Below, one piece after another: positions 52,656-61,823 of a DNA stretch of 64,000 bases (position 1 is the stretch's first letter; every line of letters begins with the position of its first letter). Source of the stretch: Roseofilum acuticapitatum BLCC-M154 (GTDB taxonomy: Bacteria; Cyanobacteriota; Cyanobacteriia; Cyanobacteriales; Desertifilaceae). Where the stretch lies: positions 1 to 64,000 of the forward strand of contig NZ_JAQOSP010000081.1 of the NCBI RefSeq assembly GCF_030068475.1, in the 5' to 3' direction. The translations under genes and the position numbers were made by a program. The notes under the pieces were generated by a model. That model had not been told where the DNA came from. It ran no database searches and saw only the letters and a program-made list of their open reading frames with translations.

Positions 52656-53012
52656 TTACTCTTTCTCACCTTCAGAGGCACTCTGACCGCCAGGTAGATG
52701 TTTTTCTAAGGTTTGAATCAGAGTAGTTTTTGGCACTGCACCAACAACCATATCCACACGCTCACCATCTTTAAAGATCATCAGCGTAGGGATGCTGCGA
52801 ATACCGTACTTACTAGCCACCTGTGGATTCTCATCGGTGTTGACTTTAACCACTTTGACTTGTCCATTAAATTGTTCCGCCATTTCTTCAACCACAGGCG
52901 CAACCATGCGGCAGGGGCCACACCAGGGGGCCCAAAAATCGACTAAAACAGGAATTTCGCTTTGAAGCACTTCCCCATCAAAAGTTTTATCTGTAACTGG
53001 TGCTGCTGCCAT
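52656..53012 (-). CDS. trxA: Thioredoxin
   Basis: 118 residues. The active site is WCGPC (30-34, in [23 protein letters not shown]), followed by the cis-Pro loop [11 protein letters not shown]. It is the m-type thioredoxin of cyanobacteria, with a short acidic tail [11 protein letters not shown]. It reduces target disulfides using ferredoxin- or NADPH-thioredoxin reductase. The upstream gap to guaB3 holds the Yfr1 RNA gene, an order conserved in cyanobacteria. Confidence 0.97.
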   Translation of the reverse strand: MAAAPVTDKTFDGEVLQSEIPVLVDFWAPWCGPCRMVAPVVEEMAEQFNGQVKVVKVNTDENPQVASKYGIRSIPTLMIFKDGERVDMVVGAVPKTTLIQTLEKHLPGGQSASEGEKE

Positions 53013-53082
53013 TAGGGGTAATCCTTATCCTACATTGCACATTAGGAATTCTATCATAACAGACCGATCGCTTTAAATAAGA

Positions 53083-53153
53083 AACCGCCCGAACAAACTG
53101 TTCAGGCGGAGTGTGGTGTGAGGAGTGAACGGAAACATTATGCGTCTCCGCTA
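53083..53153 (-). ncRNA. yfr1: Yfr1 small RNA
   Basis: On the minus strand the invariant unpaired motif ACTCCTCACAC stands at 53116-53126. A 5' stem-loop (53130-53150, stem CGGAGACG with TGTTTCCG, loop CATAA) and a 3' terminator hairpin (stem CCGCCTGAAC/GTTCGGGCGG, 53085-53109, then TTTCTTATTT) flank it. This is exactly the Yfr1 layout, and its place between guaB and trxA is conserved across cyanobacteria. Yfr1 binds outer-membrane protein mRNAs through the motif. A TACAAT box at 53160-53165 could be its -10. Confidence 0.92.
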
Positions 53154-53248
53154 TTCCCTATTGTAAACAACAGATTTCACTTTTCCCCGAATTCTGTACA
53201 AATCGTAGGAATCTTTCTCAGACTTCTGACTGTTGAGAAAATTTGGGT

Positions 53249-54433
53249 CTATTTGCCCATACCGAGTTGTTGGGCTTTTTGATAAACCTTACCTTCGGTG
53301 AGCAAGGATGGGGCAATTACCACTTCCACTTCCTGCATTTCGCGGATGGTTTGAGCGCCTAGGGTTCCCATACTGGTTTTGATCGCACCCAGGAGGTTAT
53401 GGGTTCCGTCGTCTAACTGGGCTGGGCCGCGCAAAATTTGTTCTAGGGTTCCGGTGCTACCAACCCGAATTCTTGTGCCTCTGGGCAATACGGGGCTAGG
53501 GGTGGCCATGCCCCAGTGATAGCCTCGGCCGGGAGCTTCTTTGGCTCTGGCAAGGGGAGAGCCGATCATGACTCCATCTGCACCACAGGCTAAACATTTA
53601 CAAATATCGCCACCGGTGATAATGCCACCATCGGCGATGACGGGGATATAGTTGCCGGTTTCTTGATGATAGGTGTCCCGTGCGGCGGCACAGTCGGCGA
53701 TCGCCGTCGGTTGGGGCACACCCACCCCTAAAACCCCCCGCGACGTACAGGCTGCCCCCGGGCCAATACCCACCAATACCCCAGCCGCACCCGCCCTCAT
53801 CAGGTTTAGAGCCACATCATAGGTGACACAGTTGCCTAAAATCACCGGAATAGGCATCTCTGCACAGAATTTTGCCAAATCTAAAGGAGTAACCGACTCT
53901 GGAGAGAGGTGATCGGTAGAGACTACAGTCCCTTGGACAAAAAACAGGTCGGCTCCCGCTTCGGCTGCCACCTGACCATATTTAATGGCTCCTACTGGGG
54001 TGGCACTGACAGCCGCAATACCGCCTTTCTCCTTAATTTCTTTAACCCGTTTGGTAATCAGTTCTGGATCGATAGGTTGGGCATAGAGTTGTTGCATCAA
54101 GGATACAAATTCATCTTTCCCTACCGAGGCAATTTTGTCTAAGACGGGGTTGGGATCGTCGTAGCGAGTATTAATTCCTTCTAAGTTCAATACTCCCATT
54201 GCGCCTAACTCAGACAAAGCCACAGCCGCATTCACATCCACAACCCCATCCATGGCACTGGCAATAATGGGAATTTCCCGCTCTATTCCCCCCAAGGTGA
54301 GGGTGGTCTCGGCCAAACTCGGATCGAGTGTCCGAAGACCCGGTACTAGGGCGATTTCATCGATTCCGTAAGCTCTGCGGGCTGTTTTTCCCCGTCCAAT
54401 TTGAATATCCACTGTCTCTCTTGCGTTTCCCAA
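53249..54433 (-). CDS. guaB3: GuaB3-type IMP dehydrogenase-related protein
   Basis: 394 residues. Marks are [40 protein letters not shown] (catalytic Cys229), [32 protein letters not shown], and the mobile flap [20 protein letters not shown]. The CBS domain pair of ordinary IMPDH is missing, as in the GuaB3 group, which has been shown to be an IMP dehydrogenase in some cyanobacteria. It feeds guaA. The Yfr1 gene lies just downstream, and its terminator may also end guaB3 transcripts. Confidence 0.92.
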   Translation of the reverse strand: MGNARETVDIQIGRGKTARRAYGIDEIALVPGLRTLDPSLAETTLTLGGIEREIPIIASAMDGVVDVNAAVALSELGAMGVLNLEGINTRYDDPNPVLDKIASVGKDEFVSLMQQLYAQPIDPELITKRVKEIKEKGGIAAVSATPVGAIKYGQVAAEAGADLFFVQGTVVSTDHLSPESVTPLDLAKFCAEMPIPVILGNCVTYDVALNLMRAGAAGVLVGIGPGAACTSRGVLGVGVPQPTAIADCAAARDTYHQETGNYIPVIADGGIITGGDICKCLACGADGVMIGSPLARAKEAPGRGYHWGMATPSPVLPRGTRIRVGSTGTLEQILRGPAQLDDGTHNLLGAIKTSMGTLGAQTIREMQEVEVVIAPSLLTEGKVYQKAQQLGMGK

Positions 54434-54488
54434 AATATATTTAAATAGCCTATCAAATTCATTCGGAAATTAAAAAGGGGTGGGTTTG

Positions 54489-54534
54489 GGATGGGGGGAT
54501 GGGGAGATGGGGGGATGGGGAGATGGGGAGATAG
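54489..54534. repeat. GGGGGAT/GGGGAGAT short tandem repeat
   Basis: Heptamer and octamer units in a run (GGGGGATGGGGAGAT and similar) between guaB3 and the flotillin gene. The two genes are on the same strand. Confidence 0.8.
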
Positions 54535-54560
54535 GGCAGGTGAACTGCCCTGGGTTGAGT

Positions 54561-56495
54561 TTAACTGGCGGTGGGATTTTCTGGAACTGAGGGGGGTTTC
54601 ACCGGTTGCCGTTTGGTGGGGGCGATCGCCTTTGAGGACTTCTCTGAAGCATGGCTGGATGCTTCCGGTTTGGGTTGGGAGTTTTGGCTCGTTGCTTCTG
54701 GAGGGTTGGGGTTACGCACCATTTGGCTGATTTGTTGCAGCAGTGTCCCCAATTTTCCCTCTTCCATCAGGGCATTGACTAAGGATAAGCCACTGGTGGA
54801 CATCAGCAGTTTATTCAAGTCGCCCATACCGTTGCTGCCATTGTTGCCATTGGCTCCAGGGAAAGAATAAATGCGGGTATCGCCCAAGATACCGGGTTGG
54901 GGTGTGAGGGCTTTGACAATTTCAGGTACATGGGGCGCGAGAGTGGGCCAAATTTCCGAGATCAGTTGGGCGGAGAGTTTGGCATCGGAGAGGGCATTTC
55001 TGGCTTCAATGAGGGCTTTTTCTCCCTCAGCTTCCGCTAAGGCTCTATCCCGGTTGGCTTCGGCTAGGGTACGGATGGACTCGGCTTCGAGTTCGGCGGC
55101 TTGGCGGGCAATTTCGGCTTGCCGACGGCGACGGAAAACGTCGATTTCCACCACGTTTTGCTCGGAAATGCGCTGTTTCTGGGCTTCTTTTTCGGCTTCG
55201 ATCGCGCTTAATCGTTGGGCACGTTCTGCTTGTTCGATTTCTTGGGCGGTAATGACGGCAGCTTCGGCTTGGGCACGTTCGGCATCGGCGGCTAACCGTT
55301 GCTTTTCTTTTTCGACAATGGCGATCGCTGCTTCCTGTTGTGCAATCTTCGATTCTCGTTCTGCTGCCGCAATTTCAATCTTGGCTTTAAGTTGGGAAGA
55401 TTCCACCATTTTCTGACGGTTAATTTCCGCAACCTCAGATTCTTGTTTTTGCAGCGCTTGGGCGATTTTCAACTGTTTATTGCGCTCTTCTAAGGCAATA
55501 TTGGCATCAATTTGACTTTGTTGAACGGACAACTGTTGCAGAATCTTTTCTTCTTCAACTGCCTTAGTTTGCAACAATTTATTGCGTTCAATTTTGGCCA
55601 ACTCTTGGTCTTTTGACTCCTGAATCTCCCGCTCCCGTTGTGCGGTCATCGATTCGACTTCCAGTTTTTGGTCTAAATTGGCCTCTTCTTTTTCCTTTTT
55701 AATGCGTAAGGATTGTTTTTCCGCATCCAGTTCTCTCTGCTCGATCAAAACCTTGGTTTTCAGCTCCACTTCCCGCTTCTGCTGAATGGATTTCTGAATC
55801 GTTTCCGTCCTCAAGCGCACGCCTTGAGCATCGAAGAAGTTATTTTCATCATAGGTATCGCTTTCTTCAATCTCGGAAATAGCAATATTATTCAGGGTCA
55901 AACCAATTTTTTTCAAATCCTGTTGAATCAGGTTCAAGACTTCATCAGCAAACCCTAATTTGTCTGAGTCAATTTCCGCTAAACTTTTCTTTTTCGCCGC
56001 CGCACGAATGGCATCATCTGCCCGTTTTTCGAGGGCTTCTTTAATATCGGTAGCAGAAATAATTCCTTCTTTTGACAACCGAGCTGCAACCGTCAAAACA
56101 TCCTGTTGATTGGCACTCACGCACACATAAAACGTGACGCGCATATTTGCCCGTAAATAATCTTGAGTCCGCACGGCTAAATTCCCGGTGCGTTCCACAT
56201 CGATAGAAATTTCTCGTAAAGGCACGCGGGTGATTTCATGAAAGCCGGGAATTACCACACAGCCCCCGTTTAAAAAGACCCGTTTTTGTTTAATAAATAC
56301 GCCCCCTGTACGAACAAATGCTTCGTTGTTTGGTGTGATCTTGTAAACGCTGGTATAAGCGATAATTCCTAGGATTAGAAAGAAGACAAATCCTAGGGAA
56401 CCACTGACTAAAAGCATCCCCACCGATCCCATTTGGGGCAGGGGATTTTGAGCGAGTAGGGGTTGGGTGGGTTGTTCAATAATGGTTTGTTTCAT
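54561..56495 (-). CDS. Flotillin/YqiK-like membrane-associated protein
   Basis: 644 residues from ATG 56495 (MKQTIIEQPTQ); a longer frame has no support. One membrane anchor lies near the N-terminus (MGSVGMLLVSGSLGFVFFLILGIIAY), followed by the PHB/SPFH domain (about 65-220: YKITPNNEAFVRTGGVFIKQKRVFLNGGCVVIP) and a very long Glu/Gln/Ala coiled coil (about 230-530). The tail (about 560-644) is Pro/Ser/Gly-rich. Flotillin-like proteins organise membrane microdomains. The next gene up encodes an OB-fold membrane protein, the usual YqiJ-YqiK style pair. Confidence 0.9.
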   Translation of the reverse strand: MKQTIIEQPTQPLLAQNPLPQMGSVGMLLVSGSLGFVFFLILGIIAYTSVYKITPNNEAFVRTGGVFIKQKRVFLNGGCVVIPGFHEITRVPLREISIDVERTGNLAVRTQDYLRANMRVTFYVCVSANQQDVLTVAARLSKEGIISATDIKEALEKRADDAIRAAAKKKSLAEIDSDKLGFADEVLNLIQQDLKKIGLTLNNIAISEIEESDTYDENNFFDAQGVRLRTETIQKSIQQKREVELKTKVLIEQRELDAEKQSLRIKKEKEEANLDQKLEVESMTAQREREIQESKDQELAKIERNKLLQTKAVEEEKILQQLSVQQSQIDANIALEERNKQLKIAQALQKQESEVAEINRQKMVESSQLKAKIEIAAAERESKIAQQEAAIAIVEKEKQRLAADAERAQAEAAVITAQEIEQAERAQRLSAIEAEKEAQKQRISEQNVVEIDVFRRRRQAEIARQAAELEAESIRTLAEANRDRALAEAEGEKALIEARNALSDAKLSAQLISEIWPTLAPHVPEIVKALTPQPGILGDTRIYSFPGANGNNGSNGMGDLNKLLMSTSGLSLVNALMEEGKLGTLLQQISQMVRNPNPPEATSQNSQPKPEASSHASEKSSKAIAPTKRQPVKPPSVPENPTAS

Positions 56496-56537
56496 GATCG
56501 GTAATGGGTAATGGGCAGAAGGGTAAACTGTATCCAA

Positions 56538-57212
56538 TTAGCCTAACCAGCGTTTTTGATCGACGCTATCTTTACTTACAGCCAAATAAAAGTGTTCGCA
56601 ATACTCGATAACGATCACTTGATCGCCCCGTTTAGGAATTTGAGTAGCCCAGTCGGGAAGTTGCACATTAATACTAACTAAATTATGGGCGGGATCGATC
56701 GCATCGACTTGCCCAATTTGGGTGGTAGGCTGTTGGGGAATACTCACCGATACGACGGTTCCGGTACATCCGATCAGGCGATCGCCACGGGTATCTTCTC
56801 CAAATGCCGCAAACAGTTTACCAATGGGCCGAGAGATGATACTACCGCCCAATAGGCCTAACATTAAGGAGACGATTAACACAGCATTGCCTAACAGCCC
56901 CGTTGGAATTCCTAAGAGCAGGTTAAGAACCCATCCTAGAAGTCCCCATAAACTAAAATCAATGGCTAATAAGAGCAATAGGGGCGCTTTTCCTAAGCCT
57001 AACCATCCCAAGGCTTGTAGAGCGGTAAAACCACCATCAGCATCTGCGTCTACTTCTATATCTAGGTCAGTATCCCAATCTCCATCAATGTCTACATCGC
57101 CATCAACATCAGCATCATTGTCTCCACCTCCAGAAAAAATGACCAGCAGAAACAGCACGACTCCTAAACCGAGAAAGATCCAATAGGGGAGGTTTGCCGG
57201 GTCAAAGACCAT
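56538..57212 (-). CDS. YqiJ/NfeD-like OB-fold membrane protein
   Basis: 224 residues. Segments about 10-28 and 80-130 are hydrophobic. Between them an acidic loop (SGGGDNDADVDGDVDIDGDW) holds repeated DxDxDG-like units that may bind calcium. The C-terminal OB-like fold (about 145-224) ends with PKRGDQVIVIEYCEHFYLAVS. Together with the flotillin gene (43 bases downstream) it forms a YqiJ-YqiK type pair. Localisation is the membrane; function unknown in cyanobacteria. Confidence 0.78.
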   Translation of the reverse strand: MVFDPANLPYWIFLGLGVVLFLLVIFSGGGDNDADVDGDVDIDGDWDTDLDIEVDADADGGFTALQALGWLGLGKAPLLLLLAIDFSLWGLLGWVLNLLLGIPTGLLGNAVLIVSLMLGLLGGSIISRPIGKLFAAFGEDTRGDRLIGCTGTVVSVSIPQQPTTQIGQVDAIDPAHNLVSINVQLPDWATQIPKRGDQVIVIEYCEHFYLAVSKDSVDQKRWLG

Positions 57213-57455
57213 ATGTAAAAACCTGAAAGTTGAGAGAATTTGAAATCAGAATATTGATCTCCAGGATAGGGATTGATCCAGGAGGTAAGTGCAAATATAT
57301 ATATGGTCTTAATTTAACTCATCAGACTTGCTTTATATGGCTTTCATTGATGGTTTTGTAATATTTCGTAAAAAAAATAAGTTAATTAAGGGTAGATTAA
57401 GTCCTATAATGAGTCATCAATAGCCTTGAACATCCGGCAATGAGGGAGTTGAGTG

Positions 57456-57689
57456 ATGGTAGAGTTTAATGGGTTGATCTTTGGCCTGTTCTTGTGGATT
57501 GCCTATTCTTGGGTGCTGTTGCAATTGTTTAGCCCTCGCGATGCCTTCATCCCCCAGAATTTGGCCTATGACCATGCAGGAGCAACCATTACGGTTGAAT
57601 GTAGAGTCGCAACGGTTTCGGATTCCCGCAATTTGCCCGATCGCCGCCGGACAAGGAATAATCGTTATCTGCGATCGCCGATAACCTAA
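57456..57689 (+). CDS. Small membrane protein of unknown function
   Basis: 77 residues from ATG 57456, with GGGAG 11-15 bases upstream. One membrane segment (LIFGLFLWIAYSWVLLQLF) is followed by a polar tail ending in RRTRNNRYLRSPIT. It is divergent from the OB-fold gene. I recognise no family; an overlapping frame is also open, so its reality is uncertain. Confidence 0.4.
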   Translation: MVEFNGLIFGLFLWIAYSWVLLQLFSPRDAFIPQNLAYDHAGATITVECRVATVSDSRNLPDRRRTRNNRYLRSPIT

Positions 57690-57725
57690 TATTTTCTGAT
57701 GCTCCGAAGCGCCTCCCCATTCCCC

Positions 57726-58931
57726 TCAACTTGGGCAAGCGTTTTCTAAAGCCGCTTCATATTTCTTGCCCATCTGTTCCCAAGTGAACCGATCTTCAAT
57801 GAGTGTGCGCCCGTTTTGAGAAAGTTCGGCTCTGAGTTGGGGGTTTTCTAACAATTGGGAAATGGCTTCAATGTACTCTTCTACCCTATTGGCTCGCAGA
57901 GCAACGCCATCCGCATCGAGTCCTTCTAAACCGCGATCGCTCCCCACCACGGGTACACCTGCTGCCATGGCTTCTAGGGTCTTATTTTTAATGCCAAAAC
58001 CGGTTTGTAAAGACACCACACAAACCGTGGTTTGATGGAGCGCTTCCACCATGGAAGAGACTCTTCCCGTCACCTCTACACCGGGTTGATTAGCTAAGGC
58101 TTTAATTTCAGGAGTCGGACGATTGCCAATGATGCGATACTTGACTTCAGGATAGCGCTGACGCAGTTGGGGGAAGACTTTTTTGGCAAAGAAGATCGCC
58201 GCATCCATATTGTGAGTTAAGTCCATGGAACCCACAAAGGCTAAGGTATAGCCCCCAGGATCTTGGGTTCGACAGGGAAATAAGTCTAGATCGACACCAT
58301 TGGGAATCACTTCAATTTTATCAGCAGGGGCAAAAATTTGCAGTTGTTTTTGATCGTCCATGGTGGTGACGACCAGTTTATCGGTAATTTGAGAGTATTG
58401 TTTTTCGTAGCGATAAAGAACCGGTAAATAAAGGCGATCGCGCCATGGATTTTCGGAAGCTCCCATCTCAATGGCATTTCTGGTTCCCCAATACATGGAA
58501 CTATGGACATTAACCACCATACCCACTCGATTTTTTAGCTCTGGACGTAAATAAACGGCGTTGGCACTATGTTCGCAGGTAATGGCATCATACTTGCCCC
58601 GATCGACCCCTTCAAGAACCAGGGTTTGAATGTCTTTGCAGTAACGGTGAATCACATTTTGGGGTTTTCCTTCCCAGAATGAGGAGAATAGGCGCTTTCC
58701 TTTGGCGATCGCCCCCTTGCGCTCATCGGCGACAATGGGAAAAATCTTCAGATCGCTGACCTGCTCCTGTAAGCCGGTAATATCTTCATCAGTAACATCG
58801 GGCGATCGCTGGGCAACTACAGTTACTTGATGATCTTTTTGTAGATATTTAAGCAGATTAAATGTCCTCACTTCTGTCCCTGACCGACTAGGGGGGTAAG
58901 GAAAAGTGGAGGAAAGCATCAGAATTTTCAT
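57726..58931 (-). CDS. Glycosyltransferase family 4 protein
   Basis: 401 residues from ATG 58931 (MKILMLSSTFPYPPSRSGTEVRTFNLLKYLQ), which is the normal GT4 opening. The C-terminal nucleotide-binding half has LAFVGSMDLTHNMDAAIFFAKKVFPQL and VCVVSLQTGFGIKNKTLEAMAAGVPVVGSDRGLEGL, with the EX7E-like Glu pair. Donor and acceptor are unknown; envelope polysaccharide is likely. The methyltransferase gene is divergent 60 bases away. Confidence 0.9.
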   Translation of the reverse strand: MKILMLSSTFPYPPSRSGTEVRTFNLLKYLQKDHQVTVVAQRSPDVTDEDITGLQEQVSDLKIFPIVADERKGAIAKGKRLFSSFWEGKPQNVIHRYCKDIQTLVLEGVDRGKYDAITCEHSANAVYLRPELKNRVGMVVNVHSSMYWGTRNAIEMGASENPWRDRLYLPVLYRYEKQYSQITDKLVVTTMDDQKQLQIFAPADKIEVIPNGVDLDLFPCRTQDPGGYTLAFVGSMDLTHNMDAAIFFAKKVFPQLRQRYPEVKYRIIGNRPTPEIKALANQPGVEVTGRVSSMVEALHQTTVCVVSLQTGFGIKNKTLEAMAAGVPVVGSDRGLEGLDADGVALRANRVEEYIEAISQLLENPQLRAELSQNGRTLIEDRFTWEQMGKKYEAALENACPS

Positions 58932-58990
58932 ATAATTACCGTCGAGGACTCTACCGATCCGTTCTACCATAACCGAGGAAAAATTCAGCC

Positions 58991-59788
58991 ATGAAGCAGA
59001 TTACAATTCCCCCAGAATCCCCCGCCAGTTGGCAAGAAGTATTTTACTATGACCAGATAGAAATTTATGGCGATCGCCGGGTTCTCGGTCATACCTATGC
59101 TTACCAGAATCGTCGTCAGGTGGTCATTGATTTGGTGCAAAAAGTGGCCCAACCTGGCGCTAAAGTCTTAGATGTGGCGGCTTCCCAGGGCAATTATAGT
59201 CTATGGCTGGCGGAATTGGGCTACCAAGTGACTTGGAATGACCTGCGATCGGAATTAGTCGATTACGTGAAAATGAAGTATGAAAAGGGAGATATTGAGT
59301 ATGCTCCCGGTAATTTATTTGATTTAGGGTTTGATTCTTGCTTTGATGTGGTCTTGATTACGGAGATTATTGAGCATGTGGCCCATCCCGATCAATTTCT
59401 GCAAAAAATTTCCCAATTGGTAAAACCGGGAGGGTATATTGTGATGACCACCCCCAATGGGGAATATATTCGCCATAATTTACCCAAGTTTTCCGATTGT
59501 CCCGATCCCTCTTTGTACGAAGAACAGCAATTTAGCCCCAATTCTGATGGTCATATTTTTCTGTTGCACACGGATGAAATTCCGCCTCTGGTGAAGCAAG
59601 CAGGTTTAGAAATAGAAGAAATTCGCCTGTTTACCAATTCCTTAACTAATGGCCATATTAAACTAGAATATTTGTTAAAGGTTTTACCTAAAGGGGTGGT
59701 GGATGGCATGGAAAAATTGACCGGCTCTTTACCTTTTTCTCTGCAACGGAAACTGCATAAAGGAATGGCGGTTTTGATTCGGCGATGA
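58991..59788 (+). CDS. Class I SAM-dependent methyltransferase
   Basis: 265 residues. Motif I is AKVLDVAASQGNYSLWLAEL, motif II/acidic is VTWNDLRSELVDYV, and post-motifs include DVVLITEIIEHVAHPDQFLQKI and VKPGGYIVMTTPNGEYIRH. This is the UbiE/COQ5-like class I fold with a C-terminal helical tail. Substrate unknown; an O-methyltransferase acting in glycan or lipid modification fits its neighbour. Confidence 0.88.
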   Translation: MKQITIPPESPASWQEVFYYDQIEIYGDRRVLGHTYAYQNRRQVVIDLVQKVAQPGAKVLDVAASQGNYSLWLAELGYQVTWNDLRSELVDYVKMKYEKGDIEYAPGNLFDLGFDSCFDVVLITEIIEHVAHPDQFLQKISQLVKPGGYIVMTTPNGEYIRHNLPKFSDCPDPSLYEEQQFSPNSDGHIFLLHTDEIPPLVKQAGLEIEEIRLFTNSLTNGHIKLEYLLKVLPKGVVDGMEKLTGSLPFSLQRKLHKGMAVLIRR

Positions 59789-59799
59789 TGCGATCTACA

Positions 59800-59877
59800 G
59801 CACTTTGCGCTGTATTGGGGGAATGGGGGAGTGCGGGCATATTGCCCGCTAGTTTATACCATTTACCGGATTTAATA
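59800..59877. repeat. ACAGCAC hairpin with GGGGGAAT units and GAGTGCGGGCAT fragment
   Basis: ACAGCACTTTGCGCTGT, then GGGGGAAT units, then GAGTGCGGGCATATTGCCCGC, a hairpin belonging to the same family as in the 4392 element. Confidence 0.55.
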
Positions 59878-59896
59878 TTACTCATTACTTAGTAAT

Positions 59897-61060
59897 CTAA
59901 GGGATAATCTCAGTAATGACTCTGGTGCGATCGCCACTACTCACGGTTATATTTTGATCCTTTAACTGACCAAAGGCTCTCGCTCCTTGCAAAAATAAAG
60001 GGGGATTGACTTGGCGATAAGTGACATTACCCGTTGCTTCTACCTCCTCGGTTCCAAAAGACCAAGTGACATTTTCTGCCGAGAGATCCGACTGATTGCG
60101 TCCACCGGTTACCCGGACATTTTGGGTTAAATAGGCAACTTGATTGGCTAAATCTACCGTACCGCGATCGCCCACTAAGGTCAGTTGTTCATCCAAATGG
60201 TCTAGGGTAATCTTTTGATTGGCTCCAACAGACTGGGATTTCAAATCCCAAGTCATAGAATCACTTTTAGCTTCTAACGCTGGATTGGCTGCGGTTAAGG
60301 TGACTTGATTCATTAAGGTCACCGATTCATTCTCTAAATCCACCATACTTCCTCCAGCTAAAGCCGTATGGCTAGGGGGCATTTCTGGTTCCTCGGCTAA
60401 CTTTTGTTTGTTGTCTTCTTCTCCTTCATAATGTTTGATTTCGATTGGAATCGATCCCACCACTTTCCGATCTTTCATCAGCCAGACTAAGTGTTCGGTA
60501 TTCATCCGTAACTGAGGACTATGGGTAATCGCCTCTACCTTACCGATCAATTCCATTTGCCGCAAGCGGCTATAGACTTTAACTTGCTCGGCTTTGGCTT
60601 CTACCTGGGGATGGGAACCAGTCAACGTATTATTAACAACTAGGACATCCGCCTGGGGTCGCCATTCCAGTTCATTCCCTTCTAACACCACTTCATCTTC
60701 AACGGCGATCGCCTTAATGCCATCTTTGAGTAAAATTAAATTGCCGTCTTGGTGAACTTCTCCCCGCTTCGCTTCCACCCGATAGACTAATTTCCCATCT
60801 TGATACAATTCTCCTAATGGTTCTTCGACCGTGGCAATTTGTCGGTCTTCACTATAGGTGGCCGATTTGGCATGGACTTTCCACAATAACTGACCTTGAT
60901 CGTCGCCCTGTTCTAGGGTGATATCTTTAAAGACCAGTTGAATGGCATCTGAGTCTTCAGCATCGGATGCTGCTTGCACCAGTTGATCGGGTGTATTCGA
61001 GCCACCACAAGCGGATAAGGCGATCGCCAAAATTAAGCCTAAACTGGTTTTGACTCTCAT
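59897..61060 (-). CDS. lptC: LptC-like lipopolysaccharide export protein
   Basis: 387 residues from ATG 61060 (MRVKTSLGLILAIALSACGG), whose lipobox is LSAC. The mature part has a run of about eight beta-strand units of LptC/OstA type: AVEDEVVLEGNELEWRPQADVLVV, TLTGSHPQVEAKAEQVKVYS, MTWDLKSQSVGANQKITLD, and so on, longer than the single-domain E. coli LptC. It would bridge lipid A transport from the inner membrane to the outer membrane. ABC partners are not adjacent. The longer frame upstream has no lipoprotein signal. Confidence 0.85.
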   Translation of the reverse strand: MRVKTSLGLILAIALSACGGSNTPDQLVQAASDAEDSDAIQLVFKDITLEQGDDQGQLLWKVHAKSATYSEDRQIATVEEPLGELYQDGKLVYRVEAKRGEVHQDGNLILLKDGIKAIAVEDEVVLEGNELEWRPQADVLVVNNTLTGSHPQVEAKAEQVKVYSRLRQMELIGKVEAITHSPQLRMNTEHLVWLMKDRKVVGSIPIEIKHYEGEEDNKQKLAEEPEMPPSHTALAGGSMVDLENESVTLMNQVTLTAANPALEAKSDSMTWDLKSQSVGANQKITLDHLDEQLTLVGDRGTVDLANQVAYLTQNVRVTGGRNQSDLSAENVTWSFGTEEVEATGNVTYRQVNPPLFLQGARAFGQLKDQNITVSSGDRTRVITEIIP

Positions 61061-61126
61061 CTTAAGAGGATCGCCAGTTTTCTTTCCCATGCTCCAGGAT
61101 CTATAACCCATGTACAGCCCATAACC

Positions 61127-61744
61127 TTAGCGTTTTTCTTGCCGTTCATCCATCAGACTTAAACTGGATAAGGGGCGATAGGAATAAGTGTTTTGCCGGG
61201 GTGTTTTTTGGATATCTTCCTTAATGCTTTCGAGATCGATATAGCGATCGGCTACATTAATTAAACTATCGCTGGTCATCGATCGCAAACTCACGACCTC
61301 GACCCGTACCCCCCGATAGCTCACCGAATCCACTGCATAGGCCAGATCCCCATCCCCACTGACTAACACCGCCGTATCATAACAGCCCACTAAAGACATC
61401 ATATCCACGGCAATTTCCACATCCAAATTGGCTTTTTTCGAGCCATCTGGCAGTTGTACCAAATCCTTAGCGATCACTCGATAGCCATTGCGACGCATCC
61501 ATAACAAGAATCCTTGCTGCTTCTCATTCGTGCGATCGACTCCTGTATAGAAAAATGACCGTAACAAGCGAGAACCATTGGTTAAGCGGCACAATAACTT
61601 AGTGTAATCAATCTCCATTCCCAATTGCAGGGCAGCATAAAAGAGATTAGAACCATCAATAAAAATGGCCACGGTTCCCCGATTGGACAGCACTTGTTCG
61701 GGAGTACAGAAACTTTGATTTTGTTCCATCGGTTCATACATCAT
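61127..61744 (-). CDS. LabA-like NYN domain protein
   Basis: 205 residues. The PIN-like NYN domain (about 22-180) has IFIDGSNLFYAALQLG (first Asp), LDVEIAVDMMSLVGCYDTAVLVSGDGDLAYAVD and DSVSYRGVRVEVVSL. LabA in Synechococcus is tied to low-amplitude circadian output and may act as an RNase or RNA-binding protein. Two in-frame ATGs near the start (61744, 61741) are equivalent. It is divergent from nothing nearby, on the same strand as metG and LptC. Confidence 0.85.
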   Translation of the reverse strand: MMYEPMEQNQSFCTPEQVLSNRGTVAIFIDGSNLFYAALQLGMEIDYTKLLCRLTNGSRLLRSFFYTGVDRTNEKQQGFLLWMRRNGYRVIAKDLVQLPDGSKKANLDVEIAVDMMSLVGCYDTAVLVSGDGDLAYAVDSVSYRGVRVEVVSLRSMTSDSLINVADRYIDLESIKEDIQKTPRQNTYSYRPLSSLSLMDERQEKR

Positions 61745-61823
61745 TGTTATACCTCAGTTATTAAAATCTTATGGTTTTATGGTGGTTTGGAAAGAGAAAG
61801 TAAAGGTTGTCATTATATCAAAC

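Noticed and set aside
54871-55416. Plus-strand 181-residue Ala/Ser-rich frame
   Set aside because: It is the antisense of the flotillin coiled coil; composition reflects the Glu/Gln codons on the other strand.
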